Assembly: GCF_900086595.1 (NCBI RefSeq)
Contig: NZ_LT575472.1
Location: 1,647,514-1,711,513 of the forward strand
Direction of reading: 5' to 3'
Length of the DNA stretch: 64,000 nt
DNA from: Clostridium nigeriense
GTDB lineage: Bacteria > Bacillota > Clostridia > Clostridiales > Clostridiaceae
A model generated the notes under the pieces. It was not told the origin of the DNA. It ran no database searches and was given only the letters and a program-made list of their open reading frames with translations. The position numbers and the translations under genes are program-made. Below are positions 1 through 7,763 of the stretch, one piece after another; within the stretch, counting starts at the first letter, position 1, and every line of letters begins with the position of its first letter.

Positions 1-180
1 TTGCCCCTTACTGCAATAGGCAAGGTTAAACTTATAATTACTGAATTAGCAGTAATAGAAGTAATGCCTTATGGATTATTACTTAAAGAAATTGCTCCTG
101 GAATGACTGTAGAAGATGTTTTAAGGTTAACAGAAGCTAATTTAATTATATCAGATGAATTAAAAACTATAGAGATTTAG
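1..180 (+). CDS. CoA-transferase subunit B, C-terminal fragment
   Basis: The window opens inside this gene; only the last 59 codons before TAG are present. The segment LPLTAIGKVKLIITELAVIEV followed by LKEIAPGMTVEDV and a closing TEANLIISDEL matches the C-terminus of 3-oxoacid/acetoacetate CoA-transferase beta subunits (AtoA/ScoB type). It would transfer CoA from an acyl-CoA to acetoacetate in the cytoplasm. It lies 46 bases before the cupin gene and upstream of the phloroglucinol genes. A role in activating the acetoacetate released by the BKACE-family lyase is therefore likely (inference). The alpha subunit presumably lies outside the window. Confidence 0.85.
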   Translation: MPLTAIGKVKLIITELAVIEVMPYGLLLKEIAPGMTVEDVLRLTEANLIISDELKTIEI

Positions 181-226
181 ATTGGATATTTTTAATATTT
201 TGAAAATGTGAAAGGAGGTGAAAATA

Positions 227-565
227 ATGAAAAAAGTAGAGTTTAAGAATGTAAAACCTTATAAAGCTCCAAAACACTTCGATTGTGCAACTTTAAAGCT
301 TCAAGGAACAGAAGAAACAGGAGCAACAAAGTTTTGGATGGGATTAACACATTTTCTTCCAGGGGGTGGAGCAGAATATGCTTATGAGGATTCTGAAACT
401 GAAAAGATATATGTAGTTTTGGAAGGAGAAGTTGTTGTCAAATCTAAGACTGAAAGATTTGTAATTAGAAAAAATGATTCTCTTTTTATACCTCCATTTG
501 AAGGAAGAGAAATAATAAACGAAACAAATGAACCAGCTACTATGTTAGTTGTAGTTAATTATTAA
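227..565 (+). CDS. Small cupin-domain protein
   Basis: A 112-residue single-domain cupin. The start at 227 follows AAAGGAGGTG with good spacing; a GTG at 218 falls inside the ribosome site and is less likely. The conserved beta-barrel pattern is visible as FLPGGGAEYAYEDSETEKIYVVLEGEVVV, then a later motif around DSLFIPPFEGREIIN. Metal-binding histidines are mostly absent: the first motif has Tyr/Glu where many cupins have His-x-His, so it may not be a classical metal dioxygenase. It sits between the CoA-transferase and the phloroglucinol reductase in one transcriptional direction. It could help handle a pathway intermediate or bind a ligand, but no function can be assigned. Confidence 0.8.
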   Translation: MKKVEFKNVKPYKAPKHFDCATLKLQGTEETGATKFWMGLTHFLPGGGAEYAYEDSETEKIYVVLEGEVVVKSKTERFVIRKNDSLFIPPFEGREIINETNEPATMLVVVNY

Positions 566-653
566 TATATAAGTATTATAAAGTTTCTTTAATGTTAGAT
601 ATCTAGTTAAGAAGAATGTTATCTAATTATAAAGAGTATAGGAGATTTAAAAA

Positions 654-1442
654 ATGGTTGAAAAACAGTTTGTAAATAATCTTTTTGATGTTAAGGGGAA
701 AGTGGCTATTATTACAGGTGCCACAGGGGCTTTTGGAAAAGCTATTGCTTTTGGATATGGATTTGCAGGAATGAAAATCTTTGTTACAGGACGTAGTGAT
801 GAGAAGTGTAAGGCACTTTGTGATGAATTAAAAGCAGAAGGGATAGAATGTGGATATTCAACAGGAGATCCAGCTATTGAAGATGATGTTATTAAAGTTG
901 TTAATGATGCAGTTTCTAGCTTTGGAGAAATTAATGTATTAGTGACAGCAGCTGGATATAATAATCCTAAGCCAATAGTAGAACAAGATTTAACAGAATG
1001 GAAAAAAATAATGGACTCAGATGTTCAAGGAACATGGCTTTACTGTAAATATGTTGGACAACAAATGATTGAACAAGGAAAAGGCGGAAAGGTAATTATG
1101 GTTTCTTCTGCTCGTTCTAAGATGGGGATGGCTAATTACACAGGATATTGTACAGCTAAGGCTGGTATTGATCTTATGGCTCAATCCCTTGCTTGTGAGT
1201 GGACAGCCAAATATAAGATTAATGTTAATACAATTAATCCAACAGTATTTCGTTCAGATTTAACTGAATGGATGTTTGATAAAGAAAGTGCTGTATATAA
1301 AAATTTCTTAAGACGTCTTCCAATTGGTAGACTTGGAGAACCAGAGGACTTTATAGGCCCATGTATATTCCTTGCTTCAAGGGCAAGTGATTTTATGACT
1401 GGAGCAAATGTTGCAGTTGAAGGCGGTTATTGGGCTAATTAA
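654..1442 (+). CDS. Phloroglucinol reductase candidate (PGR; SDR family)
   Basis: A 262-residue classical short-chain dehydrogenase/reductase. The nucleotide motif TGATGAFGKAIA is near residue 22, a serine lies in MVSSARS, the catalytic Y-x-x-x-K reads YCTAK near residue 166, and the C-terminal loop is the usual GANVAVEGGY. It starts after a GGAG ribosome site. Alone the family is uninformative, but it is directly followed by a cyclase-family hydrolase and a BKACE lyase. That order matches the anaerobic phloroglucinol pathway known from Clostridium scatologenes, in which an SDR reduces phloroglucinol to dihydrophloroglucinol with NADPH. The assignment therefore rests on family plus neighbours. 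A generic 3-oxoacyl reductase is the alternative. Confidence 0.75.
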   Translation: MVEKQFVNNLFDVKGKVAIITGATGAFGKAIAFGYGFAGMKIFVTGRSDEKCKALCDELKAEGIECGYSTGDPAIEDDVIKVVNDAVSSFGEINVLVTAAGYNNPKPIVEQDLTEWKKIMDSDVQGTWLYCKYVGQQMIEQGKGGKVIMVSSARSKMGMANYTGYCTAKAGIDLMAQSLACEWTAKYKINVNTINPTVFRSDLTEWMFDKESAVYKNFLRRLPIGRLGEPEDFIGPCIFLASRASDFMTGANVAVEGGYWAN

Positions 1443-1462
1443 TTTATTAGGAGGAAATTAGA

Positions 1463-2398
1463 ATGGGAAAGAAAGTATTTGTAGATTTAACACATCCTTT
1501 TAGTGCGGATATACCTCGTTGGCCTTATTTTGATAAGCCAGTAATTGACTGTAAGCATACAATGGCTAAAGGTGGAGTTTTAACACAATATGTTGGTTGT
1601 ACCATGCATACTGGTACCCACTGTGATGCACCACGTCATGTTATGGAATATGAATTTGATGGAAAGAGAGCACGTTATACGCATGAAATGCCAGTTGATG
1701 CTTATACTGGAGATGCAGTTTGTCTTGAAATTAATATTGAACCTTGGGGTTTAATTACAGATAAACATCTTGAAGATGCTTGTAAACGTGCAAATATAAG
1801 ACCAGAAGAATTAGAAGGAATGATTATTTGCTTAAATACAGGAATGCATCGTAAATTTGATGATTCAAAGGAGTATTATCATTATTCATGTGGTACTGGT
1901 GTAGAAGCAGGAAAATGGTTTGTAAAGCATAAGGTAAAGTGTGTAGCAATGGATATGCAAGCTCTTGATCATCCACTTCATACAGCTATGGGGAATAATG
2001 GAATGACTCGTATGAATTTAGTTGGTGCTTCAGGAAAACCAATAACAGAAGAATATAAAGAAAAATTCGGAGAAGAAGCATATGCTGAATTTGATAAAGA
2101 AGAATATATAAGAATTCATGGTAAAGAAGCATATGATGCAAAATTTGGTGATTTAGAAGCAATAGGATGTTGGGGTACTTGGGAACCTTGTCATAAACAA
2201 ATGTTAGGACATGGTATAGTTGGTGTTGAAAATCTTGGCGGAAACTTAGACAAGGTTTCAGGAAAAAGATTTAGATTTTACTGTTTCCCACTTAGATGGT
2301 ATTTAGGAGATGGATCAATGGCTCGTTGCGTAGCTGAAATTGATGAAGATGATTTAAATGATGTTCCTGAAAGAACTTATAGATATAGTGGATTTTAA
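1463..2398 (+). CDS. Dihydrophloroglucinol cyclohydrolase candidate (cyclase family)
   Basis: A 311-residue member of the cyclase/kynurenine-formamidase family. The metal-binding motif HTGTHCDAPRH sits near residues 49-59, and further conserved elements are AMDMQALDHPLHT and the distal HGIVGVENLGG. These are metal-dependent hydrolases that open amides, lactones or vinylogous 1,3-diketone rings. In the phloroglucinol pathway the member of this family hydrolyses the dihydrophloroglucinol ring to 3-hydroxy-5-oxohexanoate. The gene begins 20 bases after the reductase and ends 12 bases before the lyase, so the three genes are surely cotranscribed. The protein is longer than formamidases (about 210 residues), with an insertion around residues 185-225. 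Substrate assignment is inferred from context. Confidence 0.75.
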   Translation: MGKKVFVDLTHPFSADIPRWPYFDKPVIDCKHTMAKGGVLTQYVGCTMHTGTHCDAPRHVMEYEFDGKRARYTHEMPVDAYTGDAVCLEINIEPWGLITDKHLEDACKRANIRPEELEGMIICLNTGMHRKFDDSKEYYHYSCGTGVEAGKWFVKHKVKCVAMDMQALDHPLHTAMGNNGMTRMNLVGASGKPITEEYKEKFGEEAYAEFDKEEYIRIHGKEAYDAKFGDLEAIGCWGTWEPCHKQMLGHGIVGVENLGGNLDKVSGKRFRFYCFPLRWYLGDGSMARCVAEIDEDDLNDVPERTYRYSGF

Positions 2399-2410
2399 GA
2401 GGTAAATTAA

Positions 2411-3238
2411 ATGGAAAATAAAGTTATATTAACAGTAGCAACTACAGGAGCATGGCCTTCAAAAAAGGATACTCCTTATATACCACTTCAACCGGAAGAA
2501 ATAGCAGAGGAAGTATATGCTTGTTATAAAGCAGGAGCTTCAGTTGCACATATTCATGTAAGAGATGATGAAAATAAGGCATCTATGAGTTTTGAAAAAT
2601 TTGAAAAGACAGTAAAGCTTATTAGAGAAAAATGTGACATAGTATTAAACTTAACTACCTCTGGGGGAATAGGGTTAACAGATGAAATTAGAATGAAACC
2701 TTTTATAGAACTTAAGCCTGAGATGGCATCTTATGACTGTGGATCTATGAACTGGATGCATTCAACAGTATTTGAAAACAATCCAGCTTTTTTAGAAAAG
2801 CTAGGAAATGCAATGATTGATAATAATGTAAAGCCTGAAATAGAAATATTTGATGCTGGTATGATATATAATGCTTTATATTATCAGAAAAAAGGCATTT
2901 TAAAAGGACCTCTTCATTTTCAATTTGTATTAGGGGCTGCTGGTGGAATGGCTGCAACAGTAGAAAATCTAGTGTTTTTAAAAAGTCTTATACCTGAAGG
3001 TTCCACTTGGAGTGCATTAGGTATAGGAAAGCAACATATTCCAATTATGTATGCAGCTTTAGCTCTTGGTGGAAATATAAGAGTTGGAATGGAAGATAAT
3101 ATTTACTATTCTCCAAAAAGGCTTGCTAAATCTAATGTTGAGTTTGTAGAGAGAACAAAAAGGATAGTGGCTGAAATGGGTAGAGAAATAGCAACTCCAG
3201 ATGAGGCTAGAAAAATATTAGGACTTAAGAATTGTTAA
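2411..3238 (+). CDS. BKACE-family lyase, triacetate acetoacetate-lyase candidate (TAL)
   Basis: A 275-residue beta-keto acid cleavage enzyme (DUF849). The zinc-binding H-x-H-x-R motif appears in AHIHVRDD near residues 46-53, and GIGKQHIP near residue 202 is also typical. BKACE enzymes condense a beta-keto acid with acetyl-CoA and split it to acetoacetate and a new acyl-CoA. In phloroglucinol degradation the matching enzyme converts triacetate (3,5-dioxohexanoate) plus acetyl-CoA to acetoacetyl-CoA and acetoacetate. A 3-keto-5-aminohexanoate cleavage enzyme (Kce) of lysine fermentation is the main alternative. It is disfavoured because no other lysine-fermentation gene is nearby. A strong terminator follows the stop codon. 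Confidence 0.75.
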   Translation: MENKVILTVATTGAWPSKKDTPYIPLQPEEIAEEVYACYKAGASVAHIHVRDDENKASMSFEKFEKTVKLIREKCDIVLNLTTSGGIGLTDEIRMKPFIELKPEMASYDCGSMNWMHSTVFENNPAFLEKLGNAMIDNNVKPEIEIFDAGMIYNALYYQKKGILKGPLHFQFVLGAAGGMAATVENLVFLKSLIPEGSTWSALGIGKQHIPIMYAALALGGNIRVGMEDNIYYSPKRLAKSNVEFVERTKRIVAEMGREIATPDEARKILGLKNC

Positions 3239-3271
3239 TAGGAGCTGTCTTGGGGCAGCTCCTATTTCTTT
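3237..3271 (+). terminator. Rho-independent terminator after the PGR-DPGC-TAL operon
   Basis: An 11-bp perfect stem (AATAGGAGCTG pairing with CAGCTCCTATT) has an 8-base loop and is followed by a T-rich tract. It begins at the stop codon of the lyase gene. Confidence 0.85.
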
Positions 3272-3273
3272 AT

Positions 3274-3310
3274 AATACATAAATGCATTATAATAATGCA
3301 TTTATGTATT
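3274..3310. promoter_or_regulatory. Enhancer-like inverted repeat (copy 1)
   Basis: Two perfectly complementary 16-base arms, AATACATAAATGCATT and AATGCATTTATGTATT, are separated by ATAAT. Each arm is itself a near palindrome, and the two centres are 21 bp apart, about two helical turns. The inner core AAATGCATT-N5-AATGCATTT recurs near 9305 and, as AAATACATT-N5-AATACATTT, near 11840. It lies about 150 bp before a -24/-12 promoter, the usual place for an upstream activating sequence of a sigma-54 activator. It is immediately downstream of a separate terminator, so a terminator role is not needed to explain it. Confidence 0.7.
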
Positions 3311-3455
3311 AATTGAATAATTGTATGAGAAGTTCTTTTTATATAAGATTAAAGAAGTGATTTAAATAAACAGTTTTAGAGAGGATTTAGAGTATTTTCA
3401 TTAGAAATTTGTTATAAAATGACATTTCATTTGTAATATTTTTAGTTAGGGAATT

Positions 3456-3470
3456 TGGTACATAAATTGC
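3456..3470 (+). promoter_or_regulatory. Sigma-54 (-24/-12) promoter for activator-1 operon
   Basis: TGGTACATAAATTGC carries the invariant GG and GC dinucleotides with exactly ten bases between them, as required for RpoN holoenzyme. It lies 88 bp before the start of the first activator gene. Transcription from here would cover activator 1, the dehydrogenase, the chemoreceptor-like gene and the hydrolase, so activator 1 may be autoregulated. Confidence 0.75.
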
Positions 3471-3557
3471 TTAATATAGTTATGAATTATATTAATACGT
3501 TAATTTATCATATAAATTCATAAATTAAAAATATAATAAGTGGCAAGGTGAAGTATT

Positions 3558-5102
3558 ATGAGTAAAAAACTTTTCCAAGTGGATGAAATTTTAAAAAAAG
3601 AATTTATACAATTAGAAGGTTTAGAAACCATTGAAGTAGATGAAATAGTATTTGGAATATTAAATTTTTTTAAAGATAAAATTTGTAAACAACAAAAGAC
3701 TTTAGATAATCTCTCTAAATATAAGGAAAGAGAATTAGATGCCTTTGCTATAGGAGATGCTGTATCTGATGGTATATGCCTTGTGGATAATAAAGGGTTC
3801 ATAACAGCTATTAATAAGGGATACACGGAAATAACAGAAATTAAACAGGAAGAGATAGTTGGTAAACATATAGAAAACGCCGTAAAAGAAGGGTATTTTA
3901 GCAATGCTGTTTCATTATTAGTTATAGAGCAAAAGAAAAAAATTTCTTCATTAGCCACAATAAACCAAAATAATAAAAAGGTTTTAATTACTGGAAATCC
4001 AATTTTTGATGATAAAGGAGAAGTTATTCAGGTATTAACAGTAATGAGGGATTTAACTGAGTTAATTAGGTTAAAAGATAAAATAGAGACAACAGAAAGA
4101 AAAAATAAAAAGTATTTAAATGAATTAAACTTCTATAAGAGTAAGTTTATAAAAAATTCAAATTTTATTGGAGAAAGTCCTAAAATACAAGAAATAAAAG
4201 AAGTTATAAACTATGTTGCAAAAACAGAGGTAACTGTATTAATAACTGGGGAAACAGGATGTGGAAAGGAAGTAATTGCAAAAGAAATACATGATAAGAG
4301 TAATAGAAATAAATTGCCTTATATTAAGGTTAATTGTGCTGCAATACCTGAAAATTTAATTGAATCAGAATTGTTTGGCTATGAAAAAGGAGCATTTACA
4401 GGAGCGTTAAGTAAAGACAAGCTGGGAATGTTTGAAGTTGCTAATGGAGGAACAATACTTTTAGATGAGATAGGGGAAATGCCTCTTAATTTACAGTCAA
4501 AGCTTCTTAGGGTTCTACAAGAAAAAGAAATAAGAAGAATAGGTGGTACCAAGAGTATAAAGCTTGATGTAAGAGTTATCGCATCAACAAACTGTAATTT
4601 GAAGGAGCTTATAAAATCAGGCAAGTTCAGAGAGGATTTATATTACAGATTAAATGTTCTTCCTATAAGGATTCCACCTCTTAGAGAAAGAAAAGATGAT
4701 ATCCCTCTCTTAGCACATGAGTTTTTAGAAAAATTAAATATAAAATATAATAAGAAAAAAGTTTTTGATTCATTAGGTATGCAAGTATTAGAGCAATATG
4801 AATGGCCTGGAAATGTAAGAGAACTTCAGAATGTTATAGAAAGATTAGTTGTTATTAATGACGATGATTTTATTGACTTTGATAGTGTAGTTAATATATT
4901 AGGAAAAGATAAGATTCACATTGGTAGTACAAATGAGAACTTAATGTTGAAAGAAGCAGTTGAATTATTTGAAAAAGAAATAATTGAGAGAGCTTTAAAA
5001 AAGCATGGAAGTACCTATAAAGCAGCAAAAGTTTTAGGAGTTACTCAGCCAACAGTATTTAGAAAAGCTAAAGCCTTTGGAATTAAGCTTGGGAATAATT
5101 GA
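3558..5102 (+). CDS. Sigma-54-dependent transcriptional activator 1 (PAS-AAA+-HTH)
   Basis: A 514-residue enhancer-binding protein. The N-terminal PAS sensor (about residues 65-175) reads [15 protein letters not shown] and ends in [12 protein letters not shown], followed by a coiled linker. The central AAA+ domain has Walker A GETGCGKE (about 231-238) and the sigma-54 contact loop GAFTGA (about 278-283). A Fis-type helix-turn-helix closes the protein ([21 protein letters not shown]). There is no receiver domain, so it probably senses a small molecule directly. It shares its whole architecture and HTH with the activator at 7764. By position it controls the phloroglucinol/flavonoid genes; the ligand may be phloroglucinol or a flavonoid (inference). 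Confidence 0.92.
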   Translation: MSKKLFQVDEILKKEFIQLEGLETIEVDEIVFGILNFFKDKICKQQKTLDNLSKYKERELDAFAIGDAVSDGICLVDNKGFITAINKGYTEITEIKQEEIVGKHIENAVKEGYFSNAVSLLVIEQKKKISSLATINQNNKKVLITGNPIFDDKGEVIQVLTVMRDLTELIRLKDKIETTERKNKKYLNELNFYKSKFIKNSNFIGESPKIQEIKEVINYVAKTEVTVLITGETGCGKEVIAKEIHDKSNRNKLPYIKVNCAAIPENLIESELFGYEKGAFTGALSKDKLGMFEVANGGTILLDEIGEMPLNLQSKLLRVLQEKEIRRIGGTKSIKLDVRVIASTNCNLKELIKSGKFREDLYYRLNVLPIRIPPLRERKDDIPLLAHEFLEKLNIKYNKKKVFDSLGMQVLEQYEWPGNVRELQNVIERLVVINDDDFIDFDSVVNILGKDKIHIGSTNENLMLKEAVELFEKEIIERALKKHGSTYKAAKVLGVTQPTVFRKAKAFGIKLGNN

Positions 5103-5189
5103 ACTAAATACTAGTATAACTTTGTTTAGAATCTAATACAGACTTAATTAATATAGTATAATCATAAAAATATGTAGGAGGAATAAGTA

Positions 5190-6125
5190 GTGGGAGATAG
5201 TATTAAAAACATTACGATTTTTGGGCCAGGTCTTATGGGGAGTGCCATTGCTCAAGTATTTGCAAGTTGTGAAGATATAATAGTTAAAATATATATTAGG
5301 GAAAAGTTTGAATATGATTGCATAGATAAGATAAAAGAAAATCTTAATCAATTAAAGGATAAAGAAATAATTAATGATGATGATATTAAAGGTATATTTA
5401 ATAGAATAGTTTTAACAGAGAGTATGGTGGAAGCTACTAAGGATGCTGATTTTATTATTGAATGTATTCCTGAAAATATGGAATTAAAACAAAACTTATT
5501 TATGAATCTTGAAAACTATTGTAAAGAGAACACTATATTTGCATCTAATACTTCTGTTATGAGTATTACAGAAATAGCATCAAAATGTAAAAATAAATCA
5601 AGAGTTGTGGGTACACATTTTTGGAACCCAGCATATTTAATACCCTTAGTAGAAGTAGTTAAAGCTGAAGAAACATCTGAGATTGTTATGGATAAAACTA
5701 TGAAGCTTTTAAATAAGGCAGCAAAGCATCCAATTAGAGTTAATAAAGATGTCCCAGGATTTGTAGCCAATAGACTTCAGCATGCTTTATGGAGAGAAGC
5801 AATTTCTATAGTAGAAAATGAAATTGCAGATGCTAAAACTGTGGATGAAGCTATTAAATACAGCTTTGGGTTAAGACTTCCAAAGCTGGCACCATTAGAA
5901 AATTCTGATATGGTAGGAACAGATTTAACTCTTTCTATTCATAAATATATATTAAGACACTTAGAAAATTCTACTGAGCCATCAGCTTTACTTAAGGAAA
6001 AAGTAGAAAAAGGTGAATTAGGTTTTAAATCAGGAAAAGGTTTTTTTGAGTGGTCTAGAGAGGACATAAATAAATCTAATAAAGAACTTAGGGAATACTT
6101 AATTAAAGTAATTTACAATAAATAA
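5190..6125 (+). CDS. 3-hydroxyacyl-CoA dehydrogenase family; 3-hydroxy-5-oxohexanoate dehydrogenase candidate (HOHDH)
   Basis: A 311-residue NAD-dependent dehydrogenase starting with GTG after AGGAGGAATAAGTA. The Rossmann motif GPGLMGSAIAQVFA is near residue 12, the active-site region is GTHFWNPAYLIPLVEVV (His near 139), and the C-terminal helical domain is FVANRLQHALWREA. In the phloroglucinol pathway a member of this family oxidises (S)-3-hydroxy-5-oxohexanoate to triacetate, the substrate of the BKACE lyase upstream. It is separated from its pathway partners by the activator gene but is read in the same direction. A real 3-hydroxybutyryl-CoA dehydrogenase is the alternative; the neighbourhood lacks thiolase and crotonase, which argues against that. 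Confidence 0.75.
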   Translation: MGDSIKNITIFGPGLMGSAIAQVFASCEDIIVKIYIREKFEYDCIDKIKENLNQLKDKEIINDDDIKGIFNRIVLTESMVEATKDADFIIECIPENMELKQNLFMNLENYCKENTIFASNTSVMSITEIASKCKNKSRVVGTHFWNPAYLIPLVEVVKAEETSEIVMDKTMKLLNKAAKHPIRVNKDVPGFVANRLQHALWREAISIVENEIADAKTVDEAIKYSFGLRLPKLAPLENSDMVGTDLTLSIHKYILRHLENSTEPSALLKEKVEKGELGFKSGKGFFEWSREDINKSNKELREYLIKVIYNK

Positions 6126-6162
6126 AAATTTAAAATGCTTAAGTAGAGAAGAGGGGGAGAAA

Positions 6163-6996
6163 ATGAGAGAAGAGTTCCAATCTTTAATAGAATCTTTACC
6201 GATAATAACAAGCTTAATAGATGGAGATTATGCAATTAGTATTACAAGTAAAACTGAATGCATTTACAATATTGAAGGGAAAAAAGTAAAACCACCATTA
6301 GATGTTGGAATTATTGAAGATGTTCAAGCTTTAAAAGGTCTTGATAATGCAATTAAGAGTAGAAAAGTTTTAAATCAAGTACTTACTAAGGAAGTTGAAG
6401 GAAAGGATCTTAGAATTACAATTATACCTATATATAATAAAGAGGATAAAGTTATAGGAACATTTGGAGTGGCAAGAAGTACAGAAGATATTGTAGAAAT
6501 AAAAAATGCATCTCATGAGTTAATGAGTTCTTTACAAGAGACAAGTTCATCAGTGAGTGAAGTAGCAAATAATGCATTAATATTTTCTAAAGAAATAAAA
6601 AATGCAATTGATAAAACTAAAGAAGCTACAGTAAGTATTGAGGAAAGTAGTAATACTATTGAATTAATAAAAAATATTTCAAAACAGTCAAAACTTTTGG
6701 GTTTAAATGCTTCTATAGAATCTGCAAGAGCAGGAGAAAATGGTAAAGGATTTGCAGTGGTGGCTAGTGAAATAAAAAAGCTAGCAGAAATAAGCAGTAC
6801 ATCATCTCAAAAAATATCTCAAACTTTATTTGATATGAATAGAAAAATTGAAGAGATATCAACTTTAATTAAATATCTTGGCGAAAAAACTATAGATCAA
6901 GCAGATATTGCAGAGAACTTAGCTATGACAATAGGAAGTATAGCTAAGAGTTCAGAAGTTTTAGTTAATAATTTAGAAAGAAAAATAGTTTTATAA
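6163..6996 (+). CDS. Soluble methyl-accepting chemotaxis-like sensor protein
   Basis: A 277-residue protein without a membrane segment. The N-terminal ~115 residues resemble a small ligand-sensing domain (ITIIPIYNKEDKVIGTFGVARS). The C-terminal half is a chemoreceptor signalling hairpin with the hallmark LLGLNASIESARAGENGKGFAVVASEIKKLAE. The hairpin is short, so it may lack full methylation helices. It lies 37 bases after the dehydrogenase and directly before the hydrolase gene, inside the catabolic operon. A cytosolic receptor steering cells toward, or reporting, a pathway aromatic is a reasonable inference. The ligand is unknown. Confidence 0.85.
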   Translation: MREEFQSLIESLPIITSLIDGDYAISITSKTECIYNIEGKKVKPPLDVGIIEDVQALKGLDNAIKSRKVLNQVLTKEVEGKDLRITIIPIYNKEDKVIGTFGVARSTEDIVEIKNASHELMSSLQETSSSVSEVANNALIFSKEIKNAIDKTKEATVSIEESSNTIELIKNISKQSKLLGLNASIESARAGENGKGFAVVASEIKKLAEISSTSSQKISQTLFDMNRKIEEISTLIKYLGEKTIDQADIAENLAMTIGSIAKSSEVLVNNLERKIVL

Positions 6997-7010
6997 TGGA
7001 GGTAAATATT

Positions 7011-7631
7011 ATGGAAATGAAAGTATCACAAGATAATATGGGAACACATTTAGAGTGGAGCCATGAAGGGGTTACACCAAAGATGATTGATTGGTTCTGG
7101 AGTAATATGGAGAAAGGATTCATTCTTTGGCATCCATCTCAACATGAACCACTAGAATGGGCTATACCACCTAAACATGGAAATCCTATAGGATCAGTTC
7201 ATATAGCACCTCAAACATGGAATGATGGGACAAGACAAAATCTTTATATAAGATTTGAAGATTTAGGAACTATTCCAGCTGAAGTGAAGGAATATATTAT
7301 TTACGAACATTGTGTTGTAGTAGCAGGCTTAGGATTTGGACCAGAAAGTCTTAATGTAAAAGATGTTATGGGATACAGAATACATCAATGGGAAAAAACA
7401 GACTATGGAGTAGTTGGGAAATCATCTGCAATTGGTATTAAAAAGAAAGAAACTACAGAAGAAGGCATTATATGGTCACAACATTGTGCTGAGGAAATTG
7501 GTAATTGGGGAGATTTTTTACCGCAATTATATAATTTATATAAGGTTGTTAAAAATACGAAGTATAACCTATATGCTGATCTTACTGTAGAGGGTAAAGG
7601 AAAAGATTTAAAATATAAGTTTATAAAATAG
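7011..7631 (+). CDS. phy: PhlG/phloretin-hydrolase family C-C hydrolase
   Basis: A 206-residue protein of the diacetylphloroglucinol hydrolase (PhlG) family. The start at 7011 follows TGGAGGTAAATATT; an upstream ATG at 6996 overlaps the previous stop and the ribosome site and is unlikely. Visible family features are WHPSQHEPLEW near residue 40, GSVHIAP near 61, and a C-terminal HCAEE (His158 to Glu162) consistent with the metal-ligand pair of PhlG. Known relatives split an aryl ketone next to a phloroglucinol ring: PhlG releases acetate, and Eubacterium ramulus phloretin hydrolase releases phloroglucinol and 3-(4-hydroxyphenyl)propionate. With chalcone isomerase nearby, phloretin is the best substrate guess. 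Confidence 0.8.
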   Translation: MEMKVSQDNMGTHLEWSHEGVTPKMIDWFWSNMEKGFILWHPSQHEPLEWAIPPKHGNPIGSVHIAPQTWNDGTRQNLYIRFEDLGTIPAEVKEYIIYEHCVVVAGLGFGPESLNVKDVMGYRIHQWEKTDYGVVGKSSAIGIKKKETTEEGIIWSQHCAEEIGNWGDFLPQLYNLYKVVKNTKYNLYADLTVEGKGKDLKYKFIK

Positions 7632-7654
7632 AATGAAATATATATTTTATTTAA

Positions 7655-7680
7655 GGCTGATAAAATTATCAGTCTTTTTT
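7655..7680 (+). terminator. Rho-independent terminator after the hydrolase gene
   Basis: A stem of GGCTGATAA pairing with TTATCAGTC (one G-T pair), with a two-base core loop, is followed by six T residues. It ends the activator-1 operon. Confidence 0.75.
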
Positions 7681-7699
7681 ATTATTAAAAAATATTTTA

Positions 7700-7708
7700 T
7701 GATATAAT
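7700..7708 (+). promoter_or_regulatory. Extended -10 housekeeping promoter for activator 2
   Basis: TGATATAAT is an extended -10 element (TGN followed by a consensus TATAAT), about 55 bp before the activator-2 start. No convincing -35 is visible, which is common with extended -10 promoters. This would make activator 2 constitutive rather than sigma-54 dependent. Confidence 0.5.
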
Positions 7709-7763
7709 TATATAGGTACAATGGTAAATTATATATTATTATATAATGACTAGGGGGAGGATT

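Noticed and set aside
1..3238. Bile-acid-inducible (bai)-like cluster, suggested by an SDR and a CoA-transferase
   Set aside because: No BaiB, BaiCD, BaiE or BaiF homologues are visible. The cyclase-family enzyme and BKACE lyase fit phloroglucinol breakdown better, and the CoA-transferase fragment is of acetoacetate type.
2411..3238. Lysine fermentation cleavage enzyme (Kce)
   Set aside because: The family fits, but no lysine aminomutase, 3,5-diaminohexanoate dehydrogenase or Kal gene is nearby; the pathway context favours triacetate.
3518..3958. Open frame opposite the activator-1 start (146 codons)
   Set aside because: It is the antisense of a well-supported coding region, with no ribosome site or recognisable domain.
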